8,819 nt of DNA from Bacteroidota bacterium (GTDB lineage: Bacteria; Bacteroidota; Bacteroidia; Chitinophagales; UBA2359), in assembly GCA_020627525.1 (NCBI GenBank), contig JAHDGP010000174.1, forward strand, positions 1-8,819, in the 5' to 3' direction. The translations under genes were made by a program, and so were the position numbers. Under the pieces are notes generated by a model. That model was not told the DNA's origin and made no database searches. It was given only the letters and a program-made list of their open reading frames with translations. Of this stretch, positions 1-6,874 are shown piece after piece (the first letter of the stretch is position 1; every line of letters begins with the position of its first letter).

Positions 1-1780
1 GAGAAGTATCTTTCGTTAAGAACTGAACACATTTTCCAGAAATTTTATCATTTGATTCTAGCAACTCTTCATCAAAAGTAACCAGTTTTTCTGTATCAAT
101 GTATTTTTGTTCTTTGAGGGTAATGAGTTCCCCTCTTAACTTTCTGATAGAGGCAAGGACTTCGATAAAGTCATCTATTTTTTCATAGCGTGTACTGCCA
201 ATGTTCTTTTTTAGAGCCACTGTTTTTTGAGTAGCATCAGTCATCAAGTTAGCGGCTTCCTTTTTTGCTTGAACTACTTTTTCAAATTCACCAATTGCTG
301 TTGAGGCAATGTTTTTGATTTCACTAAGCGGCTGACCAATACTAAATGCAGACTCTTCATTTATCCAATAATAACTGTCAACAATATCACCAGATTCCTG
401 CATAACATCGTCATACAAACCTTCATAGCTGTCTTTTTTGTTTAGCAAATTTAAAAGGTTGTAACATTCAGCCATTGCTTTTACGACATTCTTGTTACCA
501 ATTTTATATAAATAATTATTGGTATCAATATCTGGAACAAAATCAGTGGCGGAGTAGGGCGTTTGCCAAATTTGAACAGCATGATGTTTAGTGGGATCTT
601 TTTCTGATTTAAAATAAACCAAAGTTCCATCATCAAAGCAAGTGTAGCCATTGCAAATTATTGGAGTGTTGACTGTTTGTTCAATAATGTTGTAAGACAT
701 TAAGATATAAACGCCATCATCAGGATTGTAAAAGACAAACAAATAATCTTCACCATTGGGAGCAGCAATGGTCTTGTCGTATTTCATTGATGGAATACTC
801 TTGCCAAATATTTTATGCTCTCCAGTTTGTAAATAATATCCATTAGAAAAAATTACACCCTGTTGATCTGGCAATAATATTGCTGCATCTTTTATTGTAT
901 CAATTCTAACTACTTCTTTAACTTTATGGTTATAAATGTAGTGACGAAATGTTTCTTGGTAGGGCTTTATTTTTAATAAAATTAGATTGTTTAAGTCAGC
1001 AAACTGGTATTCTGCATCGTCAAGTGTTTGATCTGAGTTGTTAACTGGTTCGCTGTATAAACCCTGCCCTGAGTCGGTGTTGTTTTCAATTTTTATGGTA
1101 AGGTCTCCACCAATCGTTTCTACAAAAACCTTGTCATTAATGCTTACATGCGGGTGTGCCCCTTCCTGCTGCATGTCTCTTTGCGCTCTTTCCCATTCAA
1201 ACTCATGTTGAGGAGGATATTTAAATTCATGTGCGCTTCTATCATCTATGTAGGTCAATTTGTCATCCTCAATCAACCATTTAAACACTTTGATATCAGA
1301 AGCGTTGTCGCTTATTTGAAATACCATGTATAAATAGTTGTTGATAACACTAAATTTTACGAAAACGGTATCTCTGTAGTACTTAAAAAGATTGGTGAAG
1401 GAGTCGATGAAATTATCATCTTCCAGAATGCTTAATGATTCACTATGAAAATGACCATCTTTAAAGGAGTAAATGCCGAAGACATCACTTAGTTTGGTAA
1501 TAGACCGTAAACCAATGTGTACATTATAGCCAAAAATGCAGATATTGCCAATAGCAATTATATCTTTAGCTATCGAGTTGTTTTCGGTATTGATTCTGTC
1601 GGTGCTGAGTAACTTTGTTTCCAACGAACCAAATACTTCTTTTCTGGCATCATTTAATTGAATAAGTTTATCATTTAAAACACCCTTTTGTTTATTGAGA
1701 CGATTCTGAATGATCTCATAGGTGTTTCCTTCTAAATGAATTTCTTGTGATGCTTTATTGTTATCCGTATTTTCTGCCAT
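1..1780 (-). CDS. DUF3686-family 'DNA repair ATPase', N-terminal part (truncated by window edge)
   Basis: This reading frame is open from ATG 1780 to the window edge, giving 593 complete codons without a stop. The N-terminal region fits the family Pfam names as the N-terminus of a DNA-repair ATPase (DUF3686). Recognisable blocks are GNTYEIIQNRLNKQ (residues 18-31), LNDARKEVFGSLETKL (42-57), AIGNICIFGYNVHIGLRS (76-93), and further on HEFKYPPQHEFEWERA, GDLTIKIENNTDSGQGLY and QTLDDAEYQFADL. The last ~100 residues look helical and charged (FEKVVQAKKEAANLM). Family members are typically about 1600 residues with an AAA-type ATPase toward the C-terminus, so roughly two thirds of the protein, including any Walker motifs, lies off the left edge. 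A role in DNA repair is a family label and is not shown here. It is the last visible gene of the flotillin cassette, 76 bp after the 195-aa membrane protein. A stop-free first Met and a weak promoter at 1801-1828 support this start; no Shine-Dalgarno is present. Confidence 0.85.
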   Translation of the reverse strand, partial: MAENTDNNKASQEIHLEGNTYEIIQNRLNKQKGVLNDKLIQLNDARKEVFGSLETKLLSTDRINTENNSIAKDIIAIGNICIFGYNVHIGLRSITKLSDVFGIYSFKDGHFHSESLSILEDDNFIDSFTNLFKYYRDTVFVKFSVINNYLYMVFQISDNASDIKVFKWLIEDDKLTYIDDRSAHEFKYPPQHEFEWERAQRDMQQEGAHPHVSINDKVFVETIGGDLTIKIENNTDSGQGLYSEPVNNSDQTLDDAEYQFADLNNLILLKIKPYQETFRHYIYNHKVKEVVRIDTIKDAAILLPDQQGVIFSNGYYLQTGEHKIFGKSIPSMKYDKTIAAPNGEDYLFVFYNPDDGVYILMSYNIIEQTVNTPIICNGYTCFDDGTLVYFKSEKDPTKHHAVQIWQTPYSATDFVPDIDTNNYLYKIGNKNVVKAMAECYNLLNLLNKKDSYEGLYDDVMQESGDIVDSYYWINEESAFSIGQPLSEIKNIASTAIGEFEKVVQAKKEAANLMTDATQKTVALKKNIGSTRYEKIDDFIEVLASIRKLRGELITLKEQKYIDTEKLVTFDEELLESNDKISGKCVQFLTKDTS

Positions 1781-1800
1781 AGAATGGGGTATTCTTATTT

Positions 1801-1828
1801 AAAATATAGAGCTGGTGTACTAGCTCAA
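1801..1828 (-). promoter_or_regulatory. Candidate Bacteroidota-type promoter for the DUF3686 gene
   Basis: On the minus strand there is a TTG (1828-1826), a 17-nt spacer, and TATATTTT (1808-1801), which matches TAnnTTTG at all specified positions except the last. The Bacteroidota consensus is TTG-N17-23-TAnnTTTG. Transcription would start about 14 nt before ATG 1780. This would let the ATPase be expressed separately from the upstream flotillin genes. AT-rich DNA gives such matches by chance fairly often. Confidence 0.35.
1809..1826. repeat. Inverted repeat GAGCT-8 nt-AGCTC between membrane-protein gene and ATPase gene
   Basis: The 5-bp perfect stem GAGCT/AGCTC encloses 8 nt, with a possible extension by one wobble and two more pairs. 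On the minus strand it lies 30 nt after the stop of the 195-aa gene and is followed by TATATTTTAAAT, so it could be a weak intrinsic terminator or attenuator. It also fills almost exactly the spacer of the candidate promoter, which is where an operator could sit. The short stem makes either role tentative. Confidence 0.4.
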
Positions 1829-1856
1829 TTTTATGCTATATCAGTATTGTATAGAA

Positions 1857-2444
1857 TTATTTTTTAAGCTTTTTTGATTTTGCTATTTTTTCTATTCTTT
1901 TAATATTGCTTTTAATAGGTGAAATGCTTATTTGATTATTGTTTTCAGTTATGTAAAATATATATTCAGAATTTTGTCCAATTACTTTTACATCTCTTAT
2001 TTCATTGTCAGTAAACATAATTTGGTGGTCCATTTCATATCTTTTAACTGCGATTTTTTTACTTGTTCTAAATCCTTTAGAGACAGTATTGCCTACAGTT
2101 ACTCCGAAGAAAACTAAAATAAATAAAGGCAAACTTAAATAAATCCAATCTGCAATTGTTTTTTTCTTAAGGGATTTATTTTTCCTATTCATAATGTATG
2201 TTAAAAGGGCAACTGCAAAGATTACAATTACAATGGGAATTACGTGTTCAGTTAGTAGTGCAATTGGACTTAATAGCACATCAATGAGGCTGCTATAATT
2301 TAGAATATTGATGCCTAAAATTCCATAGTAAACGGTTTCTCTAAATATTCCTAAAAAAAGCAAAGTCAAATATCCAACAGAAACATAATCTTGTAAATTA
2401 TTTATTTTGATGTTTGATGATTCGACTTCGCTTTTATTTTTCAT
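1857..2444 (-). CDS. Unrecognised small membrane protein in flotillin cassette
   Basis: This 195-residue protein is one I do not recognise as a named family. Three clear hydrophobic segments are visible: about 23-45, 67-85 (VIPIVIVIFAVALLTYIM) and 99-121 (DWIYLSLPLFILVFFGVTVG). A weaker one at 54-65 (LIDVLLSPIALL) could be re-entrant. The loop between the second and third clear segments is strongly basic (NRKNKSLKKKT, 87-96), suggesting it is cytoplasmic. The C-terminal ~70 residues form a soluble, beta-like tail (FTDNEIRDVKVIGQNSEYIFYITENNNQISISPI) ending in a lysine-rich tip (KIAKSKKLKK). It starts 34 bp after the flotillin stop on the same strand, so it is probably co-transcribed. Location between flotillin and the ATPase suggests a membrane partner of that system, which is inference from position only. 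No Shine-Dalgarno precedes the ATG. Confidence 0.8.
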   Translation of the reverse strand: MKNKSEVESSNIKINNLQDYVSVGYLTLLFLGIFRETVYYGILGINILNYSSLIDVLLSPIALLTEHVIPIVIVIFAVALLTYIMNRKNKSLKKKTIADWIYLSLPLFILVFFGVTVGNTVSKGFRTSKKIAVKRYEMDHQIMFTDNEIRDVKVIGQNSEYIFYITENNNQISISPIKSNIKRIEKIAKSKKLKK

Positions 2445-2478
2445 TATTTGTGTGTGTATTTTGAGTTATTATTGATGA

Positions 2479-4539
2479 TTACAGATCAAACTTTCCTGCA
2501 TTTTGATCTCCAATTCCTATTGCATTTACAGTGTCCATTAATTTTTGAACGATGCCTTTTTGATCTCCATCCACTTCTTGGTAAATTTTAAGTAACAAGG
2601 CACTTAGGGTTAAATTTTTCACCGTTTCACTGTCTATGCCACTTCCTTTTACAATGCTTCTGATTTTATCCATCATATTGCCGTCGCCTGCTAGTAAGCC
2701 GTTTTTAAGAGCGGATAAGTTATCACTACTTTCTACGAGCCTGTCGATGCCTTTACCTCTGGAAACTTGATTTATAATATTCTCAAAGAACATTGATTCT
2801 CCTCCTACAATATCAATATTAGCTGATTTAAGTGCTTCTCCGATAACCAGCGCTTGCGATTCTGCGATTTCTTTGTCAATGCTGATTTGAGCCAACTCGA
2901 TGTCTTTCTCTTTCTCCAAGTTCAACTTAAACTCTTCGTGCTCTCTTCCTACGCCGTCTAACTTTTTCATCGCCTCTGCTTTTTCCTCAATTGCCGATGC
3001 TTCGGCCAAACCTTTCTCTTTCATAATTTCTGCCTCAACAATACCTTTTTGCTTGTTCGCAATGGCTATCGCTTCAATACCTTTTGCTTCCGCTTCTGCC
3101 GTTTTAGCTATGACTGTAGCCTCTGCAAATCCTTGCATTTCGACTGCTTTCGCTTTTGCTGACATAACTTGCGCCTCTGACAATCCAATGATTGCTTCTT
3201 CTTTTGCAGTTGCCTCTGCTAGTATTTTTCTAGCTTCCGACTCTTTGCTTGAAGCTTCCATATCCGCTTCTGCTTGAATAATTTTCTTTTCAGCTTCTAA
3301 CTTAGCGGATTGTTTATCTGCCTCAGCAAGTTTTACTTTCATTATTAGTTCGGATTGACTCTTTTCTTCTGCACTCAAAATAGCGACTTGCTTTTTACGT
3401 TCAGCCTCAGCAAACTCTCTGGAGTCTTTAATTTTCTCTTCTTCAATTACAACATCTTTCTCGACCATCACTCTTTCCTTAATCACCTCTTGGATGTTTC
3501 TTCTTTCTACTTCCAGAACTTTTTCCTTTTCAATTTCTGCTAAGGTTACAATTCTCTCCCTTTCTGTTTGTTCCAACAAACGGTCTTTTTCTACTCTTTC
3601 ATTTTCGATTGCCTCTGTACGCTCTTTGTTTTTGCGAGCGACAATTACTTGACGTTCTTTGTTTTCTTCTGCAATCATCGCTTCTTCTTCTGCTGCTATG
3701 CGAGCCATTTCAGATTTTAGTTTTTGTTCTGATTGGATTTTTTGAATTTCAGCTTCCTCTCTCGCTTCAATGTTGGCGATCTCACGTCTCTGTTTTTCTT
3801 CTTTTTCTGCCAATTGTCTTTCTAGTTCTAAGATTGCTTCTCTCGCATCAACATCTTGTTTTTTGATGATTTTTTCTTCATCTCTTTTAATTAAATTCGA
3901 TTTGATGTTTTCCTGCGCTGTTAATTCTGTAATACGTTTGATGCCTTCTGCATCCAAAATATTATTCATTTTCAAAAACTTGACTGGGGTTTGTTCGAGA
4001 TAATCAATAGCTGCATCGTCTAGCACGTATCCGTTTAAATCTGTTCCAATAATATTGATGATTTCTTTTTTGAATTCCTCACGGCTATCGTATAAATCAA
4101 TAAAATTAAAACGCTTTCCAACTGTTTTTAATGCCTCTGAAAATTTTGCTTCAAATAATTCATTAAGGGTTTCAATGGAAGAAGCACGAGAACAACCAAT
4201 CGTTTGAGCGACATTTTTAACATCATCAATAGATTTGTTGACACGGACGAAAAAGGCAACTTTAATATCGGCTCGAATATTGTCTTTACAGATTAGTCCA
4301 TCTTCACCCATTCTTGAAATTTCAACTTTCTTAATGGAGATGTCCATGACTTCTGCAAGATGGATTACGGGTACTACCATTTTACCATCAAATGTTACAC
4401 TGGTGCCACCCATACCTGTTCTAACGAGTGCTTCGCCCTGAACGACTTTTTTGTACATTTTTGCAATGGATACAATGGTTGCAAGTGCTACTAGGGCTAT
4501 GGCGGCAATTACAATAATAATAATTAGGGAACTGTTCAT
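2479..4539 (-). CDS. Flotillin-family (SPFH/Band 7) membrane scaffold protein, YqiK-like
   Basis: This 686-residue protein has one N-terminal membrane segment (residues 4-27) followed by an SPFH/Band 7 domain (about 30-200). Typical YqiK-flotillin blocks are GEALVRTGMGG (35-45), MVVPVIHLAEVMDISIKKVEISR (54-76), DNIRADIKVAFFVRV (86-100) and LNELFEAKFSEALKTV (125-140). Residues ~205-560 are an unusually long Glu/Ala/Lys-rich coiled coil with AEA and KAE repeats. The last 127 residues form a separate C-terminal region beginning ESQALVIGEA with NIDIVGGE, a flotillin-like C-terminal motif. Flotillins form oligomeric membrane platforms and affect fluidity and protein assembly. At 686 aa it is longer than E. 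coli YqiK (about 550 aa), mostly in the coiled coil and tail. Its ATG overlaps the upstream stop codon (ATGA), indicating translational coupling with the OB-fold partner. The symbol yqiK is withheld because orthology cannot be tested here. Confidence 0.93.
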   Translation of the reverse strand: MNSSLIIIIVIAAIALVALATIVSIAKMYKKVVQGEALVRTGMGGTSVTFDGKMVVPVIHLAEVMDISIKKVEISRMGEDGLICKDNIRADIKVAFFVRVNKSIDDVKNVAQTIGCSRASSIETLNELFEAKFSEALKTVGKRFNFIDLYDSREEFKKEIINIIGTDLNGYVLDDAAIDYLEQTPVKFLKMNNILDAEGIKRITELTAQENIKSNLIKRDEEKIIKKQDVDAREAILELERQLAEKEEKQRREIANIEAREEAEIQKIQSEQKLKSEMARIAAEEEAMIAEENKERQVIVARKNKERTEAIENERVEKDRLLEQTERERIVTLAEIEKEKVLEVERRNIQEVIKERVMVEKDVVIEEEKIKDSREFAEAERKKQVAILSAEEKSQSELIMKVKLAEADKQSAKLEAEKKIIQAEADMEASSKESEARKILAEATAKEEAIIGLSEAQVMSAKAKAVEMQGFAEATVIAKTAEAEAKGIEAIAIANKQKGIVEAEIMKEKGLAEASAIEEKAEAMKKLDGVGREHEEFKLNLEKEKDIELAQISIDKEIAESQALVIGEALKSANIDIVGGESMFFENIINQVSRGKGIDRLVESSDNLSALKNGLLAGDGNMMDKIRSIVKGSGIDSETVKNLTLSALLLKIYQEVDGDQKGIVQKLMDTVNAIGIGDQNAGKFDL

Positions 4540-5252
4540 AGGTTTTCAAATTTTTCTATTAAATAGTAATTTTTTTCTTTTATTTCTTCGATTATGATCG
4601 CTTTTTCACTTTTCATTATTGGCTCATTAGTGCTTTTAACACTGATTTTTAACACGTCACCATCTATCAAAACTATGGCTTGACCAAGAGTATTGCGATC
4701 TGCATTTATTTCTATTTCACATGTTTTTCCAATAAAGTTTATCTGCTTGGCTTCACCTTCTTTTATTTTACGGAACAATGGACGTAAAGGCAATCCAAAT
4801 AACTTTGTAATTGCAAGCCCTGCTATAAAAGTTGGAATCAATGAAATTAATCCTGCTGGCCAAGTATGAATACCAAACTGTTGAGTGAGAACTATTGAAA
4901 TAATCCACATAGAGACAAATAAAATGGATAATAATATGGTTAAAGGTATAGTGCCTACTCCATAAAAAGCAAGTGGTCCGTGATACCATTTTCTACGAAC
5001 ATTATCTTTAACAAGTCCGTCTCCTAATCCATCTAATTGTGTTGGTGCATTCACACTAGGTGTATTGATGTCTGAGTCAACATCAATATCTATTTCACCA
5101 TCTATATCAGCTTCGAAATCTAAATCAAGGTCAACTGATTCAAAATCCACTAAGCCAATGACCATTAATAACCAATAAATAACTGTGAAAACAAGCAAGA
5201 AGGTCAGTATGATATTGACGTGACTGGTTGCTGTATTTAATAGTTCGTTCAT
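4536..5252 (-). CDS. OB-fold/NfeD-like inner membrane protein (YqiJ type), flotillin partner
   Basis: This 238-residue protein has a membrane segment at 12-34, then an acidic linker (36-63) in which aspartate alternates with hydrophobic residues (DLDLDFEADIDGEIDIDVD). Two more membrane segments follow at about 98-121 and 132-153. The last ~70 residues are a soluble beta-rich domain (FIGKTCEIEI...LGQAIVLIDGDVLKISV...AIIIEEI...YYLIEKFENL) that fits the OB fold of NfeD/YqiJ proteins. Such proteins are encoded next to flotillins in many bacteria and are thought to anchor or regulate the flotillin assembly. This gene overlaps the flotillin start by 4 bases, the expected arrangement. It is probably the first gene of the cassette: 185 bp of non-coding DNA lies upstream. 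The start is the ATG at 5252, and no Shine-Dalgarno is visible. Confidence 0.88.
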   Translation of the reverse strand: MNELLNTATSHVNIILTFLLVFTVIYWLLMVIGLVDFESVDLDLDFEADIDGEIDIDVDSDINTPSVNAPTQLDGLGDGLVKDNVRRKWYHGPLAFYGVGTIPLTILLSILFVSMWIISIVLTQQFGIHTWPAGLISLIPTFIAGLAITKLFGLPLRPLFRKIKEGEAKQINFIGKTCEIEINADRNTLGQAIVLIDGDVLKISVKSTNEPIMKSEKAIIIEEIKEKNYYLIEKFENL

Positions 5253-5437
5253 CTAGGTGTAAGTTTAGTGTTGACCAATAGTTGTTCTATCAGAATTAGC
5301 TTAGTTAAGGACTGTTGAATATAATAATTATTTTATATTATTAACTACCTTTTAACAAATAAAGTTCCTGTCTAGATACTATTTATGGCGTGAATGCATT
5401 TGTTTTCGGATAAGGAACTTTTTTAGAAAACCACATT
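5253..5437. other. Intergenic region upstream of the flotillin cassette
   Basis: This 185-bp AT-rich gap separates the fusion-gene stop (5438) from the OB-fold gene start (5252), both on the minus strand. It should hold the 3' end of the nth operon and the promoter of the flotillin operon. The nearest promoter-like string is minus-strand TTTATTTG (5363-5356), one mismatch from TAnnTTTG and with no TTG at a suitable distance. An AT-only palindrome (AATATAA/TTATATT, 5318-5339) and a 9-bp inverted repeat (5361-5421) are also present. No open frame of note was seen. Confidence 0.6.
5361..5421. repeat. 9-bp perfect inverted repeat AAAGTTCCT/AGGAACTTT
   Basis: AAAGTTCCT (5361-5369) is exactly complementary to AGGAACTTT (5413-5421), with 43 nt between. 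The interior contains the perfect palindrome AATGCATT (5393-5400). It lies 17 bp beyond the stop of the fusion gene. On the plus strand the right arm runs into a T tract (5419-5424), but no plus-strand gene reads into it. The loop is long for an intrinsic terminator, so a two-site operator or a weak 3'-end structure is equally possible. Confidence 0.45.
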
Positions 5438-6874
5438 TTAGTTTTTCCAATTTTTCTTCTCTTGTTCGATGTGATTTAAGTTTATATTTACATCGAATTT
5501 TGATTGTAAATGATTGGCTAGTTTGTCAGCTGAATAAACGGAGCGATGTTGACCTCCTGTACAACCAAAACTGATCATTATGTTTGAAAACTTTCTTTCA
5601 ATATAATTTTGAACAGCACTGTCTACCACGGTAAATAGTGGGTCAATAAATGCATTGATATTGCTTTCAGTAAGTAGGAAGTCAATAACGGGCTGATCAC
5701 GACCAGTAAGTTTTTTATATGGCTCGTATCTTCCTGGGTTGTGAATGCTCCTGCAGTCGAAGACAAAGCCACCTCCATTTCCAGAGAGGTCTTCAGGTAT
5801 TCCACTTTTGTATGAAAAACTATTTATGGTAACCGTTAATTTGTTGTTTTGTTCTTCTGACATTGTTTGGAATTTTTTTAGAGATAGAATTTGTTGCCAA
5901 ACTTTTTCAAGTTCAGAGAAGTTTTGCGTTAGGTTTGCATTGGATATTAGCCACTCTAAATTTTTTATTGCAAATGGTATACTTTGAATAAAGTGAGCCT
6001 TTTTTTCAAATAAACCTCTATAACCATAAGCACCAAGCACCTGCATAGTTCTTACGAAAGCAATGGCATAATAGTTTTGTGTAAATGTATTTTTATCTTT
6101 TATAATTCCTGGATCAATTTTGTTTGCTTCTTGAATATAATAAGCTAAGAATTCTGATCTTTTGTTTGGAGGAATATTGGCTTTGGCTTGAAATAAAAGT
6201 GAAACCAAATCATATTGTAAAGGACCTTTGCGACCGCCTTGAAAATCTATAATATAAATTTCATCATTATAGATCATTAAATTGCGAGATTGAAAATCTC
6301 TGTGCATAAAATGATTGGCTGGTATTTTAAGTAAGTAATTAGAAAAAGCATTGAAATCATCTTCTAATAGTTGTTCATCAAATTTTATATCTGCTAATTT
6401 TAAAAAACAATATTTAAAGTAATTTAAATCCCACAAAATTGATTGCCTGTCAAATTTATCTCTTGGGTAGCACAAGCTGAAATCAAATTCTTTAGATCCA
6501 TGAACTTGCATTTTAATTAACTCTTGAATACTCTTTTTATAATAAGTTTCCAATTCTTCATCAAAACCTTTTTTTTGCTTTTTGTTTAATATTTTATAAA
6601 GGCTTAAGTCTCCCAAGTCTTCTTGAAGATAGATGTGGTTTTCAAGATCCTGATTGTATAATTTTGGAACATTTAATTTTTGATCATTGAAATGTTTGCA
6701 GAATGCTGTAAATGCAATGTTTTCTTTCAAGTCATCATTATAGACTCCAATAGCTTTTTGCTTTTTGGAACTCAATCTGAAATACTGTCTATTTGAACCA
6801 GATTGTGGAATTTTTTCTAACTGTGTATTGGAGCTTTCTGTCCAACTGTGAAATAAATTTTCTAATATTTTCAT
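5438..6874 (-). CDS. Fusion: APH/AmgK-like sugar kinase plus RapZ C-terminal domain
   Basis: Residues 1-330 of this 478-aa protein form an aminoglycoside-phosphotransferase-fold kinase. SGSNRQYFRL (25-34) is the nucleotide loop, YLQEDLGD (82-89) the hinge, HRDFQSRNLM (191-200) the catalytic loop with Asp193, and IIDFQGGRKGP (208-218) the metal-binding segment with Asp210. This pattern resembles AmgK, the anomeric kinase for N-acetylmuramate and N-acetylglucosamine in cell-wall sugar recycling; the substrate here is inferred. Residues ~345-470 match the RapZ C-terminal domain: VTINSFSYKSGIP, FVFDCRSIHNPGRYEPYK and the signature FGCTGGQHRSVYSA (436-449). In Enterobacteria this domain binds glucosamine-6-phosphate and takes part in RNA-based control of GlmS. 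RapZ's own N-terminal Walker-type domain is absent, with the APH kinase in its place. The ATG directly abuts the nth stop codon, indicating an operon. All catalytic residues expected of the kinase are present. Confidence 0.9.
   Translation of the reverse strand: MKILENLFHSWTESSNTQLEKIPQSGSNRQYFRLSSKKQKAIGVYNDDLKENIAFTAFCKHFNDQKLNVPKLYNQDLENHIYLQEDLGDLSLYKILNKKQKKGFDEELETYYKKSIQELIKMQVHGSKEFDFSLCYPRDKFDRQSILWDLNYFKYCFLKLADIKFDEQLLEDDFNAFSNYLLKIPANHFMHRDFQSRNLMIYNDEIYIIDFQGGRKGPLQYDLVSLLFQAKANIPPNKRSEFLAYYIQEANKIDPGIIKDKNTFTQNYYAIAFVRTMQVLGAYGYRGLFEKKAHFIQSIPFAIKNLEWLISNANLTQNFSELEKVWQQILSLKKFQTMSEEQNNKLTVTINSFSYKSGIPEDLSGNGGGFVFDCRSIHNPGRYEPYKKLTGRDQPVIDFLLTESNINAFIDPLFTVVDSAVQNYIERKFSNIMISFGCTGGQHRSVYSADKLANHLQSKFDVNINLNHIEQEKKNWKN

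Noticed and set aside
1148..1333. Plus-strand open frame of 61 codons
   Set aside because: It is antisense to the well-matched DUF3686 region and shows no recognisable protein features.
2900..3277. Plus-strand open frame of 125 codons, with others at 3355-3543, 3609-3866 and 3770-4003
   Set aside because: They lie antisense to the flotillin coiled coil. Its repetitive Glu/Ala/Lys codons give Ser/Phe/Ala-rich antisense frames without family features.
5318..5339. AATATAA/TTATATT palindrome as an operator
   Set aside because: It consists only of A and T in an AT-rich gap, where such symmetry arises easily by chance.
4768..5987. Short frames at 4768-4989 and 5623-5805 (minus) and 5745-5987 (plus)
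   Set aside because: They are in wrong frames inside the OB-fold gene and the kinase-RapZ gene.
5438..6874. Aminoglycoside resistance kinase
   Set aside because: The APH fold is shared by many sugar kinases. The RapZ C-terminal domain and the AmgK-like pattern point to amino-sugar metabolism.
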